DNA of 26,876 bases from Bacteroidales bacterium UBA2198 (GTDB taxonomy: Bacteria > Bacteroidota > Bacteroidia > Bacteroidales > VadinHA17), in contig DCVC01000274.1 of assembly GCA_002328625.1 (NCBI GenBank), forward strand, positions 1 to 26,876. Reading direction: 5' to 3'. Shown here piece after piece: positions 13,769-22,311 of this stretch (position 1 is its first letter; each line of letters starts with the position of its first letter). The notes under the pieces were generated by a model that searched no databases, was not told the origin of the DNA, and saw only the letters and a list, made by a program, of their open reading frames with translations. The translations under genes and the position numbers were made by a program.

Positions 13769-14575
13769 TTATTTCTTTACTACCACGCGCTTATTCCTTT
13801 TAATGCTCCAGTATAATGCAGCAAAGCCCAGCAGGACAAATGGTATGCTGAGCCACTGTCCCATATTCAGTTTCATGTAAGCCTCGAAGCCAACCTGATC
13901 CTCCTTCAAAAATTCAATGAAGAACCGGGAGATAAAAATAAGTATCATTGCCAGGCTGATCAGGAGGCCCTGGACATGCCCCCCTCTTTTTTTCCAATAA
14001 ATAGTATAGAGCAGAATAAATATCAGCAGATATGAAAGCCCCTCGTAGATCTGTGTAGGGTGTTTGGGTACGGTCTCGCCGTTTCTCAGGAAGACAAATC
14101 CCCAGGGAACTGTTGTTTCAACGCCATAGATCTCTGAATTCATAAGATTTCCCATTCTTATAAAGAAACCTGAAAGTGCAACTACTATTGCTATCCTGTC
14201 GATGACCCATGTATAGTCCTTTTTCTCTTTCCTGGTGAAGAGCCATATTGCAGCCAGTATACCTAATGCTGCTCCATGACTGGCAAGGCCTCCGTGCCAG
14301 ATCATAAGGATCTCAAGAGGGCGTTTAAGGTAGTAATCGGGTTCATAGAAGAGACAATGCCCGAGCCGTGCCCCGACAATAACTCCCACTGCCATAAAGA
14401 TGGTCAGGCGATCAAGAACTTCTATTCTAAGCTTTTCATTATCGAAGATCTTCTTCATAATTATATACCCGAACAGGAAAGATGAAGCGAAGAGCAATCC
14501 ATACCATCTTACTGCGAATGAACCGATCCGGAAGATTTCCGGATTTACATCCCATGGAACATAAAGTAAATGCAT
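13769..14575 (-). CDS. lgt: Prolipoprotein diacylglyceryl transferase
   Basis: 268 residues, about seven membrane segments. Lgt landmarks in order: RWYG near residue 23, GARLGHCLFY (68-77), HGGLASHGAALG (94-105), the Lgt signature FIRMGNLMNSEIYG (138-151, with Arg140, Asn143 and Glu148), HPTQIYE (172-178), and SRFFIEFLKEDQ near the C-terminus carrying the conserved Arg. It moves the diacylglyceryl group of phosphatidylglycerol onto the lipobox Cys of prolipoproteins in the inner membrane, and so would act on the several lipoproteins in this window. A -7-like TACCTTTG lies at 14603-14596 on the minus strand. Confidence 0.95.
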   Translation of the reverse strand: MHLLYVPWDVNPEIFRIGSFAVRWYGLLFASSFLFGYIIMKKIFDNEKLRIEVLDRLTIFMAVGVIVGARLGHCLFYEPDYYLKRPLEILMIWHGGLASHGAALGILAAIWLFTRKEKKDYTWVIDRIAIVVALSGFFIRMGNLMNSEIYGVETTVPWGFVFLRNGETVPKHPTQIYEGLSYLLIFILLYTIYWKKRGGHVQGLLISLAMILIFISRFFIEFLKEDQVGFEAYMKLNMGQWLSIPFVLLGFAALYWSIKRNKRVVVKK

Positions 14576-14595
14576 AGTCAGGTTTTTAACAGCAT

Positions 14596-14693
14596 CAAAG
14601 GTAAAAAATTAAATAATGCATGTAACTCATCATTCTTTTAAGATAAGGGTTTAAGTCTGCCCGCTTATAGTATATTTAAAAAATGTAAGTTTG
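14596..14693. promoter_or_regulatory. Divergent promoter region of lgt and the Big_5 lipoprotein gene
   Basis: Minus-strand TACCTTTG (14603-14596) lies 20 nt before the lgt ATG, and plus-strand TAAGTTTG (14686-14693) lies 22 nt before the ATG at 14716. Both match TAnnTTTG fully; neither has a TTTG at the expected upstream spacing. Confidence 0.4.
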
Positions 14694-14715
14694 CATTTAT
14701 TAAAACAGAGGGTTG

Positions 14716-16506
14716 ATGCACAGAAGTATTATTGAAAAGACTCTAAATACCGTGACAATATTTCTTATTGTACTAAGCTGTGCCAAGGTCAGTTCTCCAT
14801 CAGGCGGTCCAAGGGACAGAGAGCCCCCTGTGATCATCAAAAGCATACCACTTTCCGGAACCAGGAACTTCAGGGGCAGGGAAATAGTTCTTTCATTCAA
14901 TGAATATGTGGTGCTTGACAAAATAAATGAAAAATTCATGGTTTCTCCACCCATGAAAAGCAAACCGGGGATTTTTATCAGAGGCAAAAGTATACGTGTT
15001 ACTTTTCAGGATGAACTCAGGGACAGCACCACATATACTTTTTACTTCCAGGATGCCATCAGAGATCTGAATGAGGGAAATCCCATCGATAATTTTCAGT
15101 TTGTCTTTTCAACAGGTCCTGTTATAGATTCTCTGTCATTAACCGGGAATCTATATACCGCATTTAATCTTGAAGTCCCGGATAACACACTGGTGCTGCT
15201 CTACAGCTCAATGGCCGATTCGGCGGTAAAGAAGCAATTGCCTGACTATATTACCAGGGTTGAAAAGAACGGGGAATTCAGGATTGATAACATCCGTGAC
15301 GGCAGATACAGGCTTTATGCTTTGAAGGATATAGACAACAGTAAGAATTTCAATTTAAGGGACGAGGAATTTGCTTTCCTTGACGAGCCTGTAAATATTA
15401 ACTCTGAGAAAAACTATCTGCCTGTTGTTAAAGACACAACAGGAACAACTTCTGCAGCCGGAAAAACTTTAGTGAAGCCTCCTGTTGAAGGGGAATTTAA
15501 ATTAATACTGTTCCCGGCAGAGAAAAAATTACGTTACCTGACATCGTCGGACCGGAAAATGCCTTATCAGTTGATGTATACTCTTTCACTGCCTCCCGAC
15601 AGTCTCAAATTTAATCTCAGCATTCCGGAAGCCGGAGATGATTCTTTTTTTATTGAAAGGAACAGAAACAGAGATACAATAACTGTCTGGCTGACTGACA
15701 GTACATTATACTCCAGGACCCAGATCCAGACCATTGTTAACTATCCTTTTACCGATTCTCTGGGTTTGCAGGTTTATATAGAAGATACTATCATGATGCG
15801 CTTTCTTGCTCCCCGTGCCACACGGGCCAAGATCAAACGGACTCCTTACAGGGTAAATACAGGGATTACAGGAAGTCAGTATGGGATCCATAAACAAATT
15901 ATACTTAAAAGCCCCACTCCTTTCATTGAACCCGATACTTCCAGGATCAGGCTTTATGAATTAGCCAAAGAACAGAGACTGCTGGTTCCTGTCAACCTCG
16001 AAAGAGATACCACAAATTCCTGCAGATATATAATGAATGCCGATCTGCAGGAAGGTAAGAGTTATCTTTTCATTACTGATTCTGCTGCCTTCAGGAATAT
16101 TTATGGTGAATATTCTGATTCCACGGGTGTAAAATTTACGGTCAGGACAGCTGATTCTTATGGCAAGCTTATTTTGAATATCACGAACTATGAAGGAGCC
16201 AGGATAATACAGCTGCTCAGCAGCGCAGAAAAGCTTATTAAGGAAGTGCATATGAAAGAAGACGGAACACTGGAGTTCCCTAATCTGGAAAAAGGGTTTT
16301 ACAGGCTGAGAGTTATTTATGATCTTAATGGTGACGGAAAGTGGACGACAGGAGATTTTGATACAGGCAGGCAGCCGGAACCTGTTTCGTACTATCCGGG
16401 CGAAATAGAGATTAAGGTATTATGGGATGTAACACAGCCATGGGATATAGGTACATTTAATATCAAAGATTACAAGCTCAGGAGCGCGCAGAAATCACTC
16501 CGGTAA
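14716..16506 (+). CDS. Bacterial Ig-like (Big_5) domain lipoprotein
   Basis: 596 residues from ATG 14716; a TTG one codon earlier is in frame but unlikely. Lipoprotein signal with Cys22 (IVLSC). The conserved N-terminus CAKVSSPSGGPRDREPPVI leads into an SbsA/Big_5 Ig-like domain at about 35-135 (IVLSFNEYV, then FQFVFSTGP). The middle contains further beta-rich segments, including a carboxypeptidase-regulatory-like stretch (GEFRIDNIRDGRYRLYALKD). The C-terminus repeats this style (FPNLEKGFYRLRVIYDLNGDGKW) with a DLNGDGKWTTGD loop that looks calcium-binding. This family is widespread and conserved in Bacteroidota and is probably an outer-membrane-anchored surface or periplasmic protein. Function is not established. 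Confidence 0.88.
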   Translation: MHRSIIEKTLNTVTIFLIVLSCAKVSSPSGGPRDREPPVIIKSIPLSGTRNFRGREIVLSFNEYVVLDKINEKFMVSPPMKSKPGIFIRGKSIRVTFQDELRDSTTYTFYFQDAIRDLNEGNPIDNFQFVFSTGPVIDSLSLTGNLYTAFNLEVPDNTLVLLYSSMADSAVKKQLPDYITRVEKNGEFRIDNIRDGRYRLYALKDIDNSKNFNLRDEEFAFLDEPVNINSEKNYLPVVKDTTGTTSAAGKTLVKPPVEGEFKLILFPAEKKLRYLTSSDRKMPYQLMYTLSLPPDSLKFNLSIPEAGDDSFFIERNRNRDTITVWLTDSTLYSRTQIQTIVNYPFTDSLGLQVYIEDTIMMRFLAPRATRAKIKRTPYRVNTGITGSQYGIHKQIILKSPTPFIEPDTSRIRLYELAKEQRLLVPVNLERDTTNSCRYIMNADLQEGKSYLFITDSAAFRNIYGEYSDSTGVKFTVRTADSYGKLILNITNYEGARIIQLLSSAEKLIKEVHMKEDGTLEFPNLEKGFYRLRVIYDLNGDGKWTTGDFDTGRQPEPVSYYPGEIEIKVLWDVTQPWDIGTFNIKDYKLRSAQKSLR

Positions 16507-16526
16507 AGAAGCAACCATAAATACGG

Positions 16527-16557
16527 ATTGGTTGATTAAATAATTATTGTATTTTTG
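16527..16557 (+). promoter_or_regulatory. Promoter-like sequence of the first ROK kinase gene
   Basis: ATTG (16527-16530), 19 nt, TATTTTTG (16550-16557). The -7 box is a full match and the -33 box has one mismatch. The leader to the ATG at 16659 is about 95 nt. Confidence 0.45.
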
Positions 16558-16658
16558 ATTCAGCATCAGCCTGGAAATATTATCAGGAAGATGAATAATA
16601 TGCCTTAAATAGCAGATACAGACAGAAATAATATATTAATAATTAAAACTTACAAAAA

Positions 16659-17612
16659 ATGAAAAAAGTAGTAACCGGTGTTGATATTGGAGGAACAAAT
16701 ACAGTATTCGGTCTGGTTGATACAACAGGCAAAGTGATAGCTGAAGGCCATCTTAAGACAACTGATTATCCTGTAGCCAGGGATTTTGTTAAAGCATTGG
16801 GTTCAGGTATCAGGAAACTGATGGCAGATAAAAAGAATATTGAGTTGATGGGTGTAGGGATAGGAGCACCAGATGCAAATTTCCACAGAGGAACCATTGA
16901 ACATGCTCCCAATCTTGCCTGGAAAGGAATTGTTCCGCTTGCTGATCTTGTAAAAAATGAGATCAAGGTGCCGGTAGTAGTGACCAATGATGCAAATGCC
17001 GCCGCAATGGGTGAAATGATCTTTGGCGGAGCAAAGAATATGAAGGATTTTATTGTTCTGACACTTGGTACCGGACTTGGAAGCGGTATAGTTGTTGACG
17101 GGAAAATGGTTTACGGACATACCGGTTTTGCCGGAGAAGTAGGGCACATGGTAGTTGTCCCTGGCGGCAGGGTCTGTGGTTGCGGAAGGCAGGGTTGCCT
17201 TGAAGCCTACGCATCTGCATCAGGACTGGTACGGACAGTATCACTGATGATAAGCGAAATGAGAGAAGAGAGCATTTTAAGGGATATTCCGCCATCTAAA
17301 CTAACTTCAAAACAAATCGCCGAGGCTGCAGCCAAAAATGACCCCGTTGCGGTAAAAGCAATGCAATATACAGCTGAAATGCTTGGATTCGGGATAGTTA
17401 ATTCAATAGTGTTTACCAGCCCCGAGGCTATATTTTTATTTGGTGGTCTTGCACAGGCAGGAGAAATGCTGTTTGCACCGGTAAGGAAATATCTTGAAAA
17501 GTACAATTATGTGCTGTTTAAGAAGACTGTTAAGATCCTTCCTTCAGGTATTTCAGAAAGTAATGGTGCTGTTCTGGGGGCTGCTGCTCTCATACTTAAT
17601 GAACTGTCCTGA
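16659..17612 (+). CDS. ROK-family sugar kinase (glucokinase-like)
   Basis: 317 residues. ATP-binding DIGGTNTVFGLVD (9-21); catalytic base Asp111 in TNDANAAAMGE; sugar-contacting Glu160 and His163 in GEVGH; zinc motif CGCGRQGCLE with Cys173, Cys175 and Cys180 plus His163. All elements of an active ROK hexokinase are present. Glucose is the most likely substrate, but ROK members also use N-acetylglucosamine, N-acetylmannosamine or fructose, so the substrate is inferred. It stands first in a run with a CBM9-like gene and a second ROK kinase that clearly arose by tandem duplication. Confidence 0.92.
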   Translation: MKKVVTGVDIGGTNTVFGLVDTTGKVIAEGHLKTTDYPVARDFVKALGSGIRKLMADKKNIELMGVGIGAPDANFHRGTIEHAPNLAWKGIVPLADLVKNEIKVPVVVTNDANAAAMGEMIFGGAKNMKDFIVLTLGTGLGSGIVVDGKMVYGHTGFAGEVGHMVVVPGGRVCGCGRQGCLEAYASASGLVRTVSLMISEMREESILRDIPPSKLTSKQIAEAAAKNDPVAVKAMQYTAEMLGFGIVNSIVFTSPEAIFLFGGLAQAGEMLFAPVRKYLEKYNYVLFKKTVKILPSGISESNGAVLGAAALILNELS

Positions 17613-17686
17613 AACGGTTCCGGGTAATTTACAGTTGTTTGAAAGAGTTTTTGTTCTATTTTTAGTATGTTGTGCTTTGACAAAAT

Positions 17687-18352
17687 ATGAAGAAACAAAC
17701 AAAGACTTTGGAAGTAGTAAGACTTGAGTTCACCACCCAATACCCCTCACCGGAGGAAATATCAGAAAGGCTTGACTCTCTGAATTTGAGAATTCCGATT
17801 GAGGAGATAAACTGGGATGATTTTGACTATAAGCCTGATGTGGCTTTTTCGATAGGGTACACCGATAATGAGATACTCATCAAGTACTACGTGAAAGAGC
17901 AACATTTCAAAGCTGAAAAGACAGAATCAAATCAGATGGTATGTGAAGATTCATGCGTGGAGTTTTTTGTTTCACCGGCTGAGGACGGCATATATTATAA
18001 CCTTGAATTCAATGGGATCGGCACGTGTCTTATGGGAACCGGAACGGGAAGGGAAAACAGCAGAAGAGCAGACACTGAAATCATTTCCAGGATCAGGCGG
18101 AAGAGCTCGGCAGGGCAGGAAGCTGTAAGAGAAAAACGGGGTGAATTTTCCTGGACCATTACTCTGGCGATTCCTTTAAGTGTTTTTTTTCAACATGAGA
18201 TAAAAGAACTTAAGGGTAAGATATTCAGGGCCAATTTCTATAAATGTGGTGACAAACTTTCTGTTCCGCATTATGTAACATGGAACCCTGTCCTGACCAG
18301 AACTCCGGATTTTCACAGGCCGGAGTTCTTTGGATTGCTTAAATTTATATGA
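17687..18352 (+). CDS. CBM9-like carbohydrate-binding domain protein, probably cytosolic
   Basis: 221 residues, with no signal peptide or membrane segment. The whole protein is one beta-sandwich of the 'carbohydrate-binding family 9-like' type: IEEINWDDFDYKPDVAFSIGYT at the N-terminal edge, ILIKYYVKE, the acidic EDSCVEFFVSP strand, YYNLEFNGIG, and the C-terminal TWNPVLTRTPDFHRPEFFGLLKF. In secreted enzymes this fold binds sugars. Here it lies between two ROK kinase genes (75 and 59 nt apart) and may sense or present a sugar inside the cell. That role is inference. Confidence 0.8.
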   Translation: MKKQTKTLEVVRLEFTTQYPSPEEISERLDSLNLRIPIEEINWDDFDYKPDVAFSIGYTDNEILIKYYVKEQHFKAEKTESNQMVCEDSCVEFFVSPAEDGIYYNLEFNGIGTCLMGTGTGRENSRRADTEIISRIRRKSSAGQEAVREKRGEFSWTITLAIPLSVFFQHEIKELKGKIFRANFYKCGDKLSVPHYVTWNPVLTRTPDFHRPEFFGLLKFI

Positions 18353-18410
18353 CCATTGCAGTGGCAATTTGCTCCGTATTAAAACTGATAAAAGAAATAC
18401 TAAATAGAAA

Positions 18411-19382
18411 ATGGCACTTAAAAAAGTAGTTGTCGGAATTGACATCGGAGGCACCAATACCGTTTTTGGTTTTGTTGACAGGGAAGGCAATATTATTGCA
18501 GAAGACAGGATAAATACCAGCCGATATGATAAAGCTGATGCATATGTGGCTGCTCTTTATGATAAAATTATGTCTGTTTTCAGGAAAATTGAGAGTGAAG
18601 CTGAGATCATTGGTTTTGGAATCGGAGCTCCGATGGGTAACATAAACAAAGGCACCATAGAGTATTCAGCAAACCTGCCATGGAAAGGCATAATCCCTCT
18701 GGCTGATCTGTTCAACAGGTATACCAGTCTGCCTGTAGTGGTGACTAATGATGGCAATGCTGCTGCTGTAGGGGAAATGATATACGGTGGGGCCAAAGGA
18801 ATGAAGAACTTTGTTGTAATTACCCTGGGTACGGGCCTTGGAAGCGGTTTTGTGGTGAATGGCAGACTGGTTTATGGTCATGATGGATTTGCAGGAGAGC
18901 TTGGCCACACTTCCGTCCGTCTGGACGCATCCAACCGTGAATGCGGATGCGGTAAAAAAGGTTGTCTCGAAACCTATGTCTCGGCTACGGGACTGAAAAG
19001 AAATTTTTTAAAGATTATGGCCGACAGCAATCAGCCAAGTGAGTTACGAAAACTCAGCTTTGAAGAGCTTGATGCTGAACTGATACATAAAGAGGCAAGA
19101 AAAGGGGATTGCCTTGCAAAGGAGGCTTTTGAGTATACAGGTATGATTCTTGGAGTTAAGCTGGCCGACGTTGTGGCTCATACAAATCCGGAGGCGATAT
19201 TCCTGTTCGGAGGGCTGGCAAAGGCAAAAGAACTGATCTTCGAGCCTGCAAAGAAGTCTATGGAAGAGAACCTCCTTAGTATTTACAGGGGAAAAGTTAA
19301 GCTGCTGCCATCAGAGCTAAGCACCCAAAATGCTGCCGTCCTGGGAGCCAGTTCATTAATCTGGTCAATAAAAGAATCATGA
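18411..19382 (+). CDS. ROK-family sugar kinase (second copy)
   Basis: 323 residues, clearly paralogous to the kinase at 16659 along its whole length. ATP-binding DIGGTNTVFGFVD (11-23); Asp114 in TNDGNAAAVGE; Glu163 and His166 in GELGH; zinc motif CGCGKKGCLE with Cys178, Cys180 and Cys185. All catalytic residues are kept, so both copies should be active. Main differences from copy 1 are in the segment after the zinc motif and the C-terminal lobe, which could separate their substrates. Its stop overlaps the start of the next gene (ATGA). Confidence 0.92.
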   Translation: MALKKVVVGIDIGGTNTVFGFVDREGNIIAEDRINTSRYDKADAYVAALYDKIMSVFRKIESEAEIIGFGIGAPMGNINKGTIEYSANLPWKGIIPLADLFNRYTSLPVVVTNDGNAAAVGEMIYGGAKGMKNFVVITLGTGLGSGFVVNGRLVYGHDGFAGELGHTSVRLDASNRECGCGKKGCLETYVSATGLKRNFLKIMADSNQPSELRKLSFEELDAELIHKEARKGDCLAKEAFEYTGMILGVKLADVVAHTNPEAIFLFGGLAKAKELIFEPAKKSMEENLLSIYRGKVKLLPSELSTQNAAVLGASSLIWSIKES

Positions 19383-19792
19383 TCAGGATATTAATACCAG
19401 CTGATATGGCAAATTTCGGCAAGATACTCAACTACATTCTTGGAGCAGTATTTATCGTGCTTATTTTTGCGATGGCCTATGCCTACCTTAAACCTCATCA
19501 GCTTCACAAGAGAAGACTTCTTTCAACACTGATTCTGAAAGGAAGTTATCTTTTATATCTGCTGGTTCTTCTTATAATCGTCTATTTTTCAGCATTGGTG
19601 AAAGGCGGTCTGGAAGAAGTTTTTTTTGGTATTGAATTCTTTGCCTTCCTGATTGTTCTCTTTGTTCCGACTATTGGCATCTTTGCCCGCAAGCTTGGTC
19701 AGTTCAGCAAAAACAGGGAAGGATATAACTACTTTCTTACCCTCGTAAATCTTCTTGCAACAATTGCTGTTCTCCTTATGTATTTTATCTGA
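19379..19792 (+). CDS. Small multipass membrane protein of unknown function
   Basis: 137 residues with about four hydrophobic segments (roughly 14-36, 49-70, 80-103 and 120-137) separated by short basic loops (KPHQLHKRR, RKLGQFSKNREG). No recognised domain. Start 19379 gives a 4-nt overlap with the ROK gene; MANFGK (19406) is an alternative start that would remove nine residues. Translational coupling to the kinase suggests co-expression but gives no function. Confidence 0.7.
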   Translation: MIRILIPADMANFGKILNYILGAVFIVLIFAMAYAYLKPHQLHKRRLLSTLILKGSYLLYLLVLLIIVYFSALVKGGLEEVFFGIEFFAFLIVLFVPTIGIFARKLGQFSKNREGYNYFLTLVNLLATIAVLLMYFI

Positions 19793-19850
19793 GAGGAATA
19801 ATATAATATTCAAGTTCTAACTTCATCTTAAATAACTAAAACCCATCACT

Positions 19851-21503
19851 ATGATCAAGGAACGTTTAGTCGGTTATATTGAACAAAGCATTATACAGAA
19901 CTGGGAAATTGAGGCTTTGTCGAACTACACTGAAAAAGGATATACCTACAGGGATATTGCAGCCAGGATCTTGAAAATCCATATGCTTTTCAGGGAAACA
20001 GGGATCAAAGAAGGAGACAAAATTGCTCTCGTGGGAAGGAATTCTGCCAACTGGTGTGTCGTTTACCTGGCTGCTGTTACTTATGGAGGAGTAATTGTAC
20101 CTGTCTTACCCGATTTCAAACCGGAAGTCATTTCATACCTTGTTAACCATTCTGATTCCAGGATGCTTTTTGTTGATGATAAGATCCATGAAACTCTGGA
20201 TGCAAAGAAAATGCCCGAAATTAAAGGAGCAGTTTCGCTTGAAGACTTCCGTCTGGTCACTTCACCGGACCCTCAGGTAAAAAAGATTTATGATATTCTG
20301 GAGGAGAAATTTTCTGAAGCTTACCCGGAAGTTACAAAAGATGACATTAAATTTTCGGATGTTACCAATGACAAACTGGCAGTTATCAGCTACACTTCAG
20401 GAACAACAGGTAATCCGAAAGGTGTTATGATAACACATAACAGCCTTGCTGCCAACGTAAGGTTTGCCCAGAACCATATGCCTTTAAAGCCCGGCGATCC
20501 GCTGGTTTCATTTCTCCCCCTTGCTCACACATACGGATGTGCATTCGAATTCCTTTTTCCTTTTACCTACGGGTGCCATATAACCATTTTATCAAAAACA
20601 CCTTCACCGCAGGTTATTATTCAGGCATTCAAAGAAATAAAACCGAGGCTGATATTATCCGTCCCTCTTGTGATAGAAAAAATATTTAAAAAGCAGCTGC
20701 TGCCTGTTATCACCAGGCCGCATATGAAAATCCTGCTGTCTGTTCCCGGCATCAACTCAATTCTTCATAAAAAGATCAGAGAAAAACTTGTTGAGACATT
20801 TGGCGGACGTTTTCATGAGATTGTAATAGGTGGTGCAGCATTTAATGCGGACGCGGAGAAATTCTTCAGGAAAATAGGGTTCAGATTTACTGTTGGTTAT
20901 GGTATGACGGAATGCGGACCACTAATAAGTTATGCCTCATGGGATACAACAAAACTCGGTGCTTCAGGCAGACCGGTCGATACCCTTGAAGTAACGATTG
21001 ATTCCCCTGATCCGCAAAACCAGGTAGGGGAAATAATTCTTCGGGGCGAAAATGTTATGACAGGCTATTACAAAAATGAAGAGGCAACTAAAGGGATAAT
21101 TGACGAAAACGGTTGGATGCACACCGGCGACCTGGGAGTGATGGACAAGGACGGGAACATTTTCATTAAGGGAAGGAGTAAGAGCATGATACTTGGACCA
21201 TCGGGAAAGAATATCTATCCCGAGGAAATTGAATCAGTAATTAACAATATGAACTATATTACTGAATCATTGGTAATCCAGGAAGATAATAAACTAATAG
21301 GATTAATATATCCCGACTATGAGATGATGAAGCGGGACAATATCTCTGAGGACCAGACAGGGACTATTCTTGAGGAGGCGAGAAAAAGTGTAAATGAGAG
21401 ATTGCCCGATTTTATGGCAGTACACAAGTTCAGGGTACATCCCGAGGAGTTTGCAAAGACGCCAAAGAGGAGCATAAAGAGGTTTTTGTATACTAAGGAA
21501 TAA
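19851..21503 (+). CDS. AMP-dependent acyl ligase (long-chain acyl-CoA/ACP synthetase family)
   Basis: 550 residues, ANL superfamily. P-loop YTSGTTGNPKGVM (181-193); VGYGMTECGP near 350 (Thr-Glu binding AMP and Mg); HTGDLG near 424 (ribose-binding Asp); hinge GRSKSMILGPSGKNIYPEEIE; C-terminal adenylation Lys in TPKRSIKRF. All catalytic motifs are present. The short length and hinge form are typical of long-chain fatty acyl ligases of Bacteroidota. It activates a carboxylate with ATP to an acyl adenylate and passes it to CoA or a carrier protein. The chain length is not readable. Confidence 0.9.
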   Translation: MIKERLVGYIEQSIIQNWEIEALSNYTEKGYTYRDIAARILKIHMLFRETGIKEGDKIALVGRNSANWCVVYLAAVTYGGVIVPVLPDFKPEVISYLVNHSDSRMLFVDDKIHETLDAKKMPEIKGAVSLEDFRLVTSPDPQVKKIYDILEEKFSEAYPEVTKDDIKFSDVTNDKLAVISYTSGTTGNPKGVMITHNSLAANVRFAQNHMPLKPGDPLVSFLPLAHTYGCAFEFLFPFTYGCHITILSKTPSPQVIIQAFKEIKPRLILSVPLVIEKIFKKQLLPVITRPHMKILLSVPGINSILHKKIREKLVETFGGRFHEIVIGGAAFNADAEKFFRKIGFRFTVGYGMTECGPLISYASWDTTKLGASGRPVDTLEVTIDSPDPQNQVGEIILRGENVMTGYYKNEEATKGIIDENGWMHTGDLGVMDKDGNIFIKGRSKSMILGPSGKNIYPEEIESVINNMNYITESLVIQEDNKLIGLIYPDYEMMKRDNISEDQTGTILEEARKSVNERLPDFMAVHKFRVHPEEFAKTPKRSIKRFLYTKE

Positions 21504-21511
21504 GCACTTTT

Positions 21512-21570
21512 CATCTCACCCTTTTTTCCCCTGCCCCCCTGAAGGGGGGGTAGCTTATTTGGGGGAGATG
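21512..21570. repeat. REP-like nested palindrome upstream of ispD
   Basis: Outer arms CATCTC (21512-21517) and GAGATG (21565-21570) enclose an inner hairpin CCCCCCT-GA-AGGGGGG (21534-21549), plus additional C and G runs. The GC-rich, cruciform-capable layout contrasts with its surroundings and resembles REP-type intergenic elements of Bacteroidota. It ends 21 nt before the ispD start, so it could also affect ispD translation. Confidence 0.6.
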
Positions 21571-21591
21571 GGGGCCGCAGAAAACGAACGA

Positions 21592-22263
21592 ATGAATTTA
21601 TATGCAATTATAGTAGCAGCAGGTACCGGAAAACGAATGGGGACGGATATTCCGAAACAATTTCTTGAGATTGCCGGAAAACCTGTACTGATGCATACTA
21701 TTGAAAGATTTATATCATTCGATAAATCTGTAAAGATCATAATTGTCCTGCCGGATAATCATCTCAGCTACTGGGAGGAACTTAAGGTTAAGTATTCATT
21801 TGATATTCCACACACAGTAGTAAAAGGGGGAAGTTCAAGATTCTTGTCAGTTAAGAACGGTTTGGTGTATGCAGATAAACCCGGCCTGGTCGCAATTCAC
21901 GATGGAGTAAGACCTTTTGTAAGTATCGGAACAATAAAACGTTGCTTTGAAGGTGCTAAAAAACATGGCAATGCAATCCCTGTAATTTCCGCAGCCGATT
22001 CGTTGAGGATAATAACGGATAAGGGAAGCATCGCAGTTGACCGGCATAATATAAGACAGGTACAAACACCTCAGGTCTTTGATATTGAACTTATAAAGAA
22101 AGCCTTTCTGCAGGAATATAACCCTTCATTTACCGACGATGCCACAGTGCTTGAAAAGACAGGGGAAGAGATCAACATGGTTGAAGGCAATGTGGAAAAT
22201 ATAAAAATAACAAATTCCGGAGACCTGATAATTTCTGAAGCTCTTTTCAGAAGCATCCTGTAA
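21592..22263 (+). CDS. ispD: 2-C-methyl-D-erythritol 4-phosphate cytidylyltransferase
   Basis: 223 residues from ATG 21592. The open frame extends to a TTG at 21559, but that runs into the palindrome and the protein family begins at MNLYAIIVAAG. Nucleotide-binding loop AAGTGKRMGTDIPKQF (9-24); KPVLMHTIERF; VKGGSSRFLSVKNGL; catalytic HDGVRPFVS; and RHNIRQVQTPQVFD with the conserved TPQ, then FTDDATVLEKTG. It uses CTP and methylerythritol phosphate to make CDP-methylerythritol in the non-mevalonate isoprenoid pathway. It probably co-transcribes with its neighbours, but no pathway partner lies in this window. Confidence 0.94.
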   Translation: MNLYAIIVAAGTGKRMGTDIPKQFLEIAGKPVLMHTIERFISFDKSVKIIIVLPDNHLSYWEELKVKYSFDIPHTVVKGGSSRFLSVKNGLVYADKPGLVAIHDGVRPFVSIGTIKRCFEGAKKHGNAIPVISAADSLRIITDKGSIAVDRHNIRQVQTPQVFDIELIKKAFLQEYNPSFTDDATVLEKTGEEINMVEGNVENIKITNSGDLIISEALFRSIL

Positions 22264-22311
22264 CGTTTCACTCTATTTTGTATCTTGCACATTATATCAA
22301 AATACAAAGAA

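Noticed and set aside
15706..16251. Minus-strand open frames inside the Big_5 lipoprotein gene
   Set aside because: Shadows of a well-supported long gene; no recognisable motifs.
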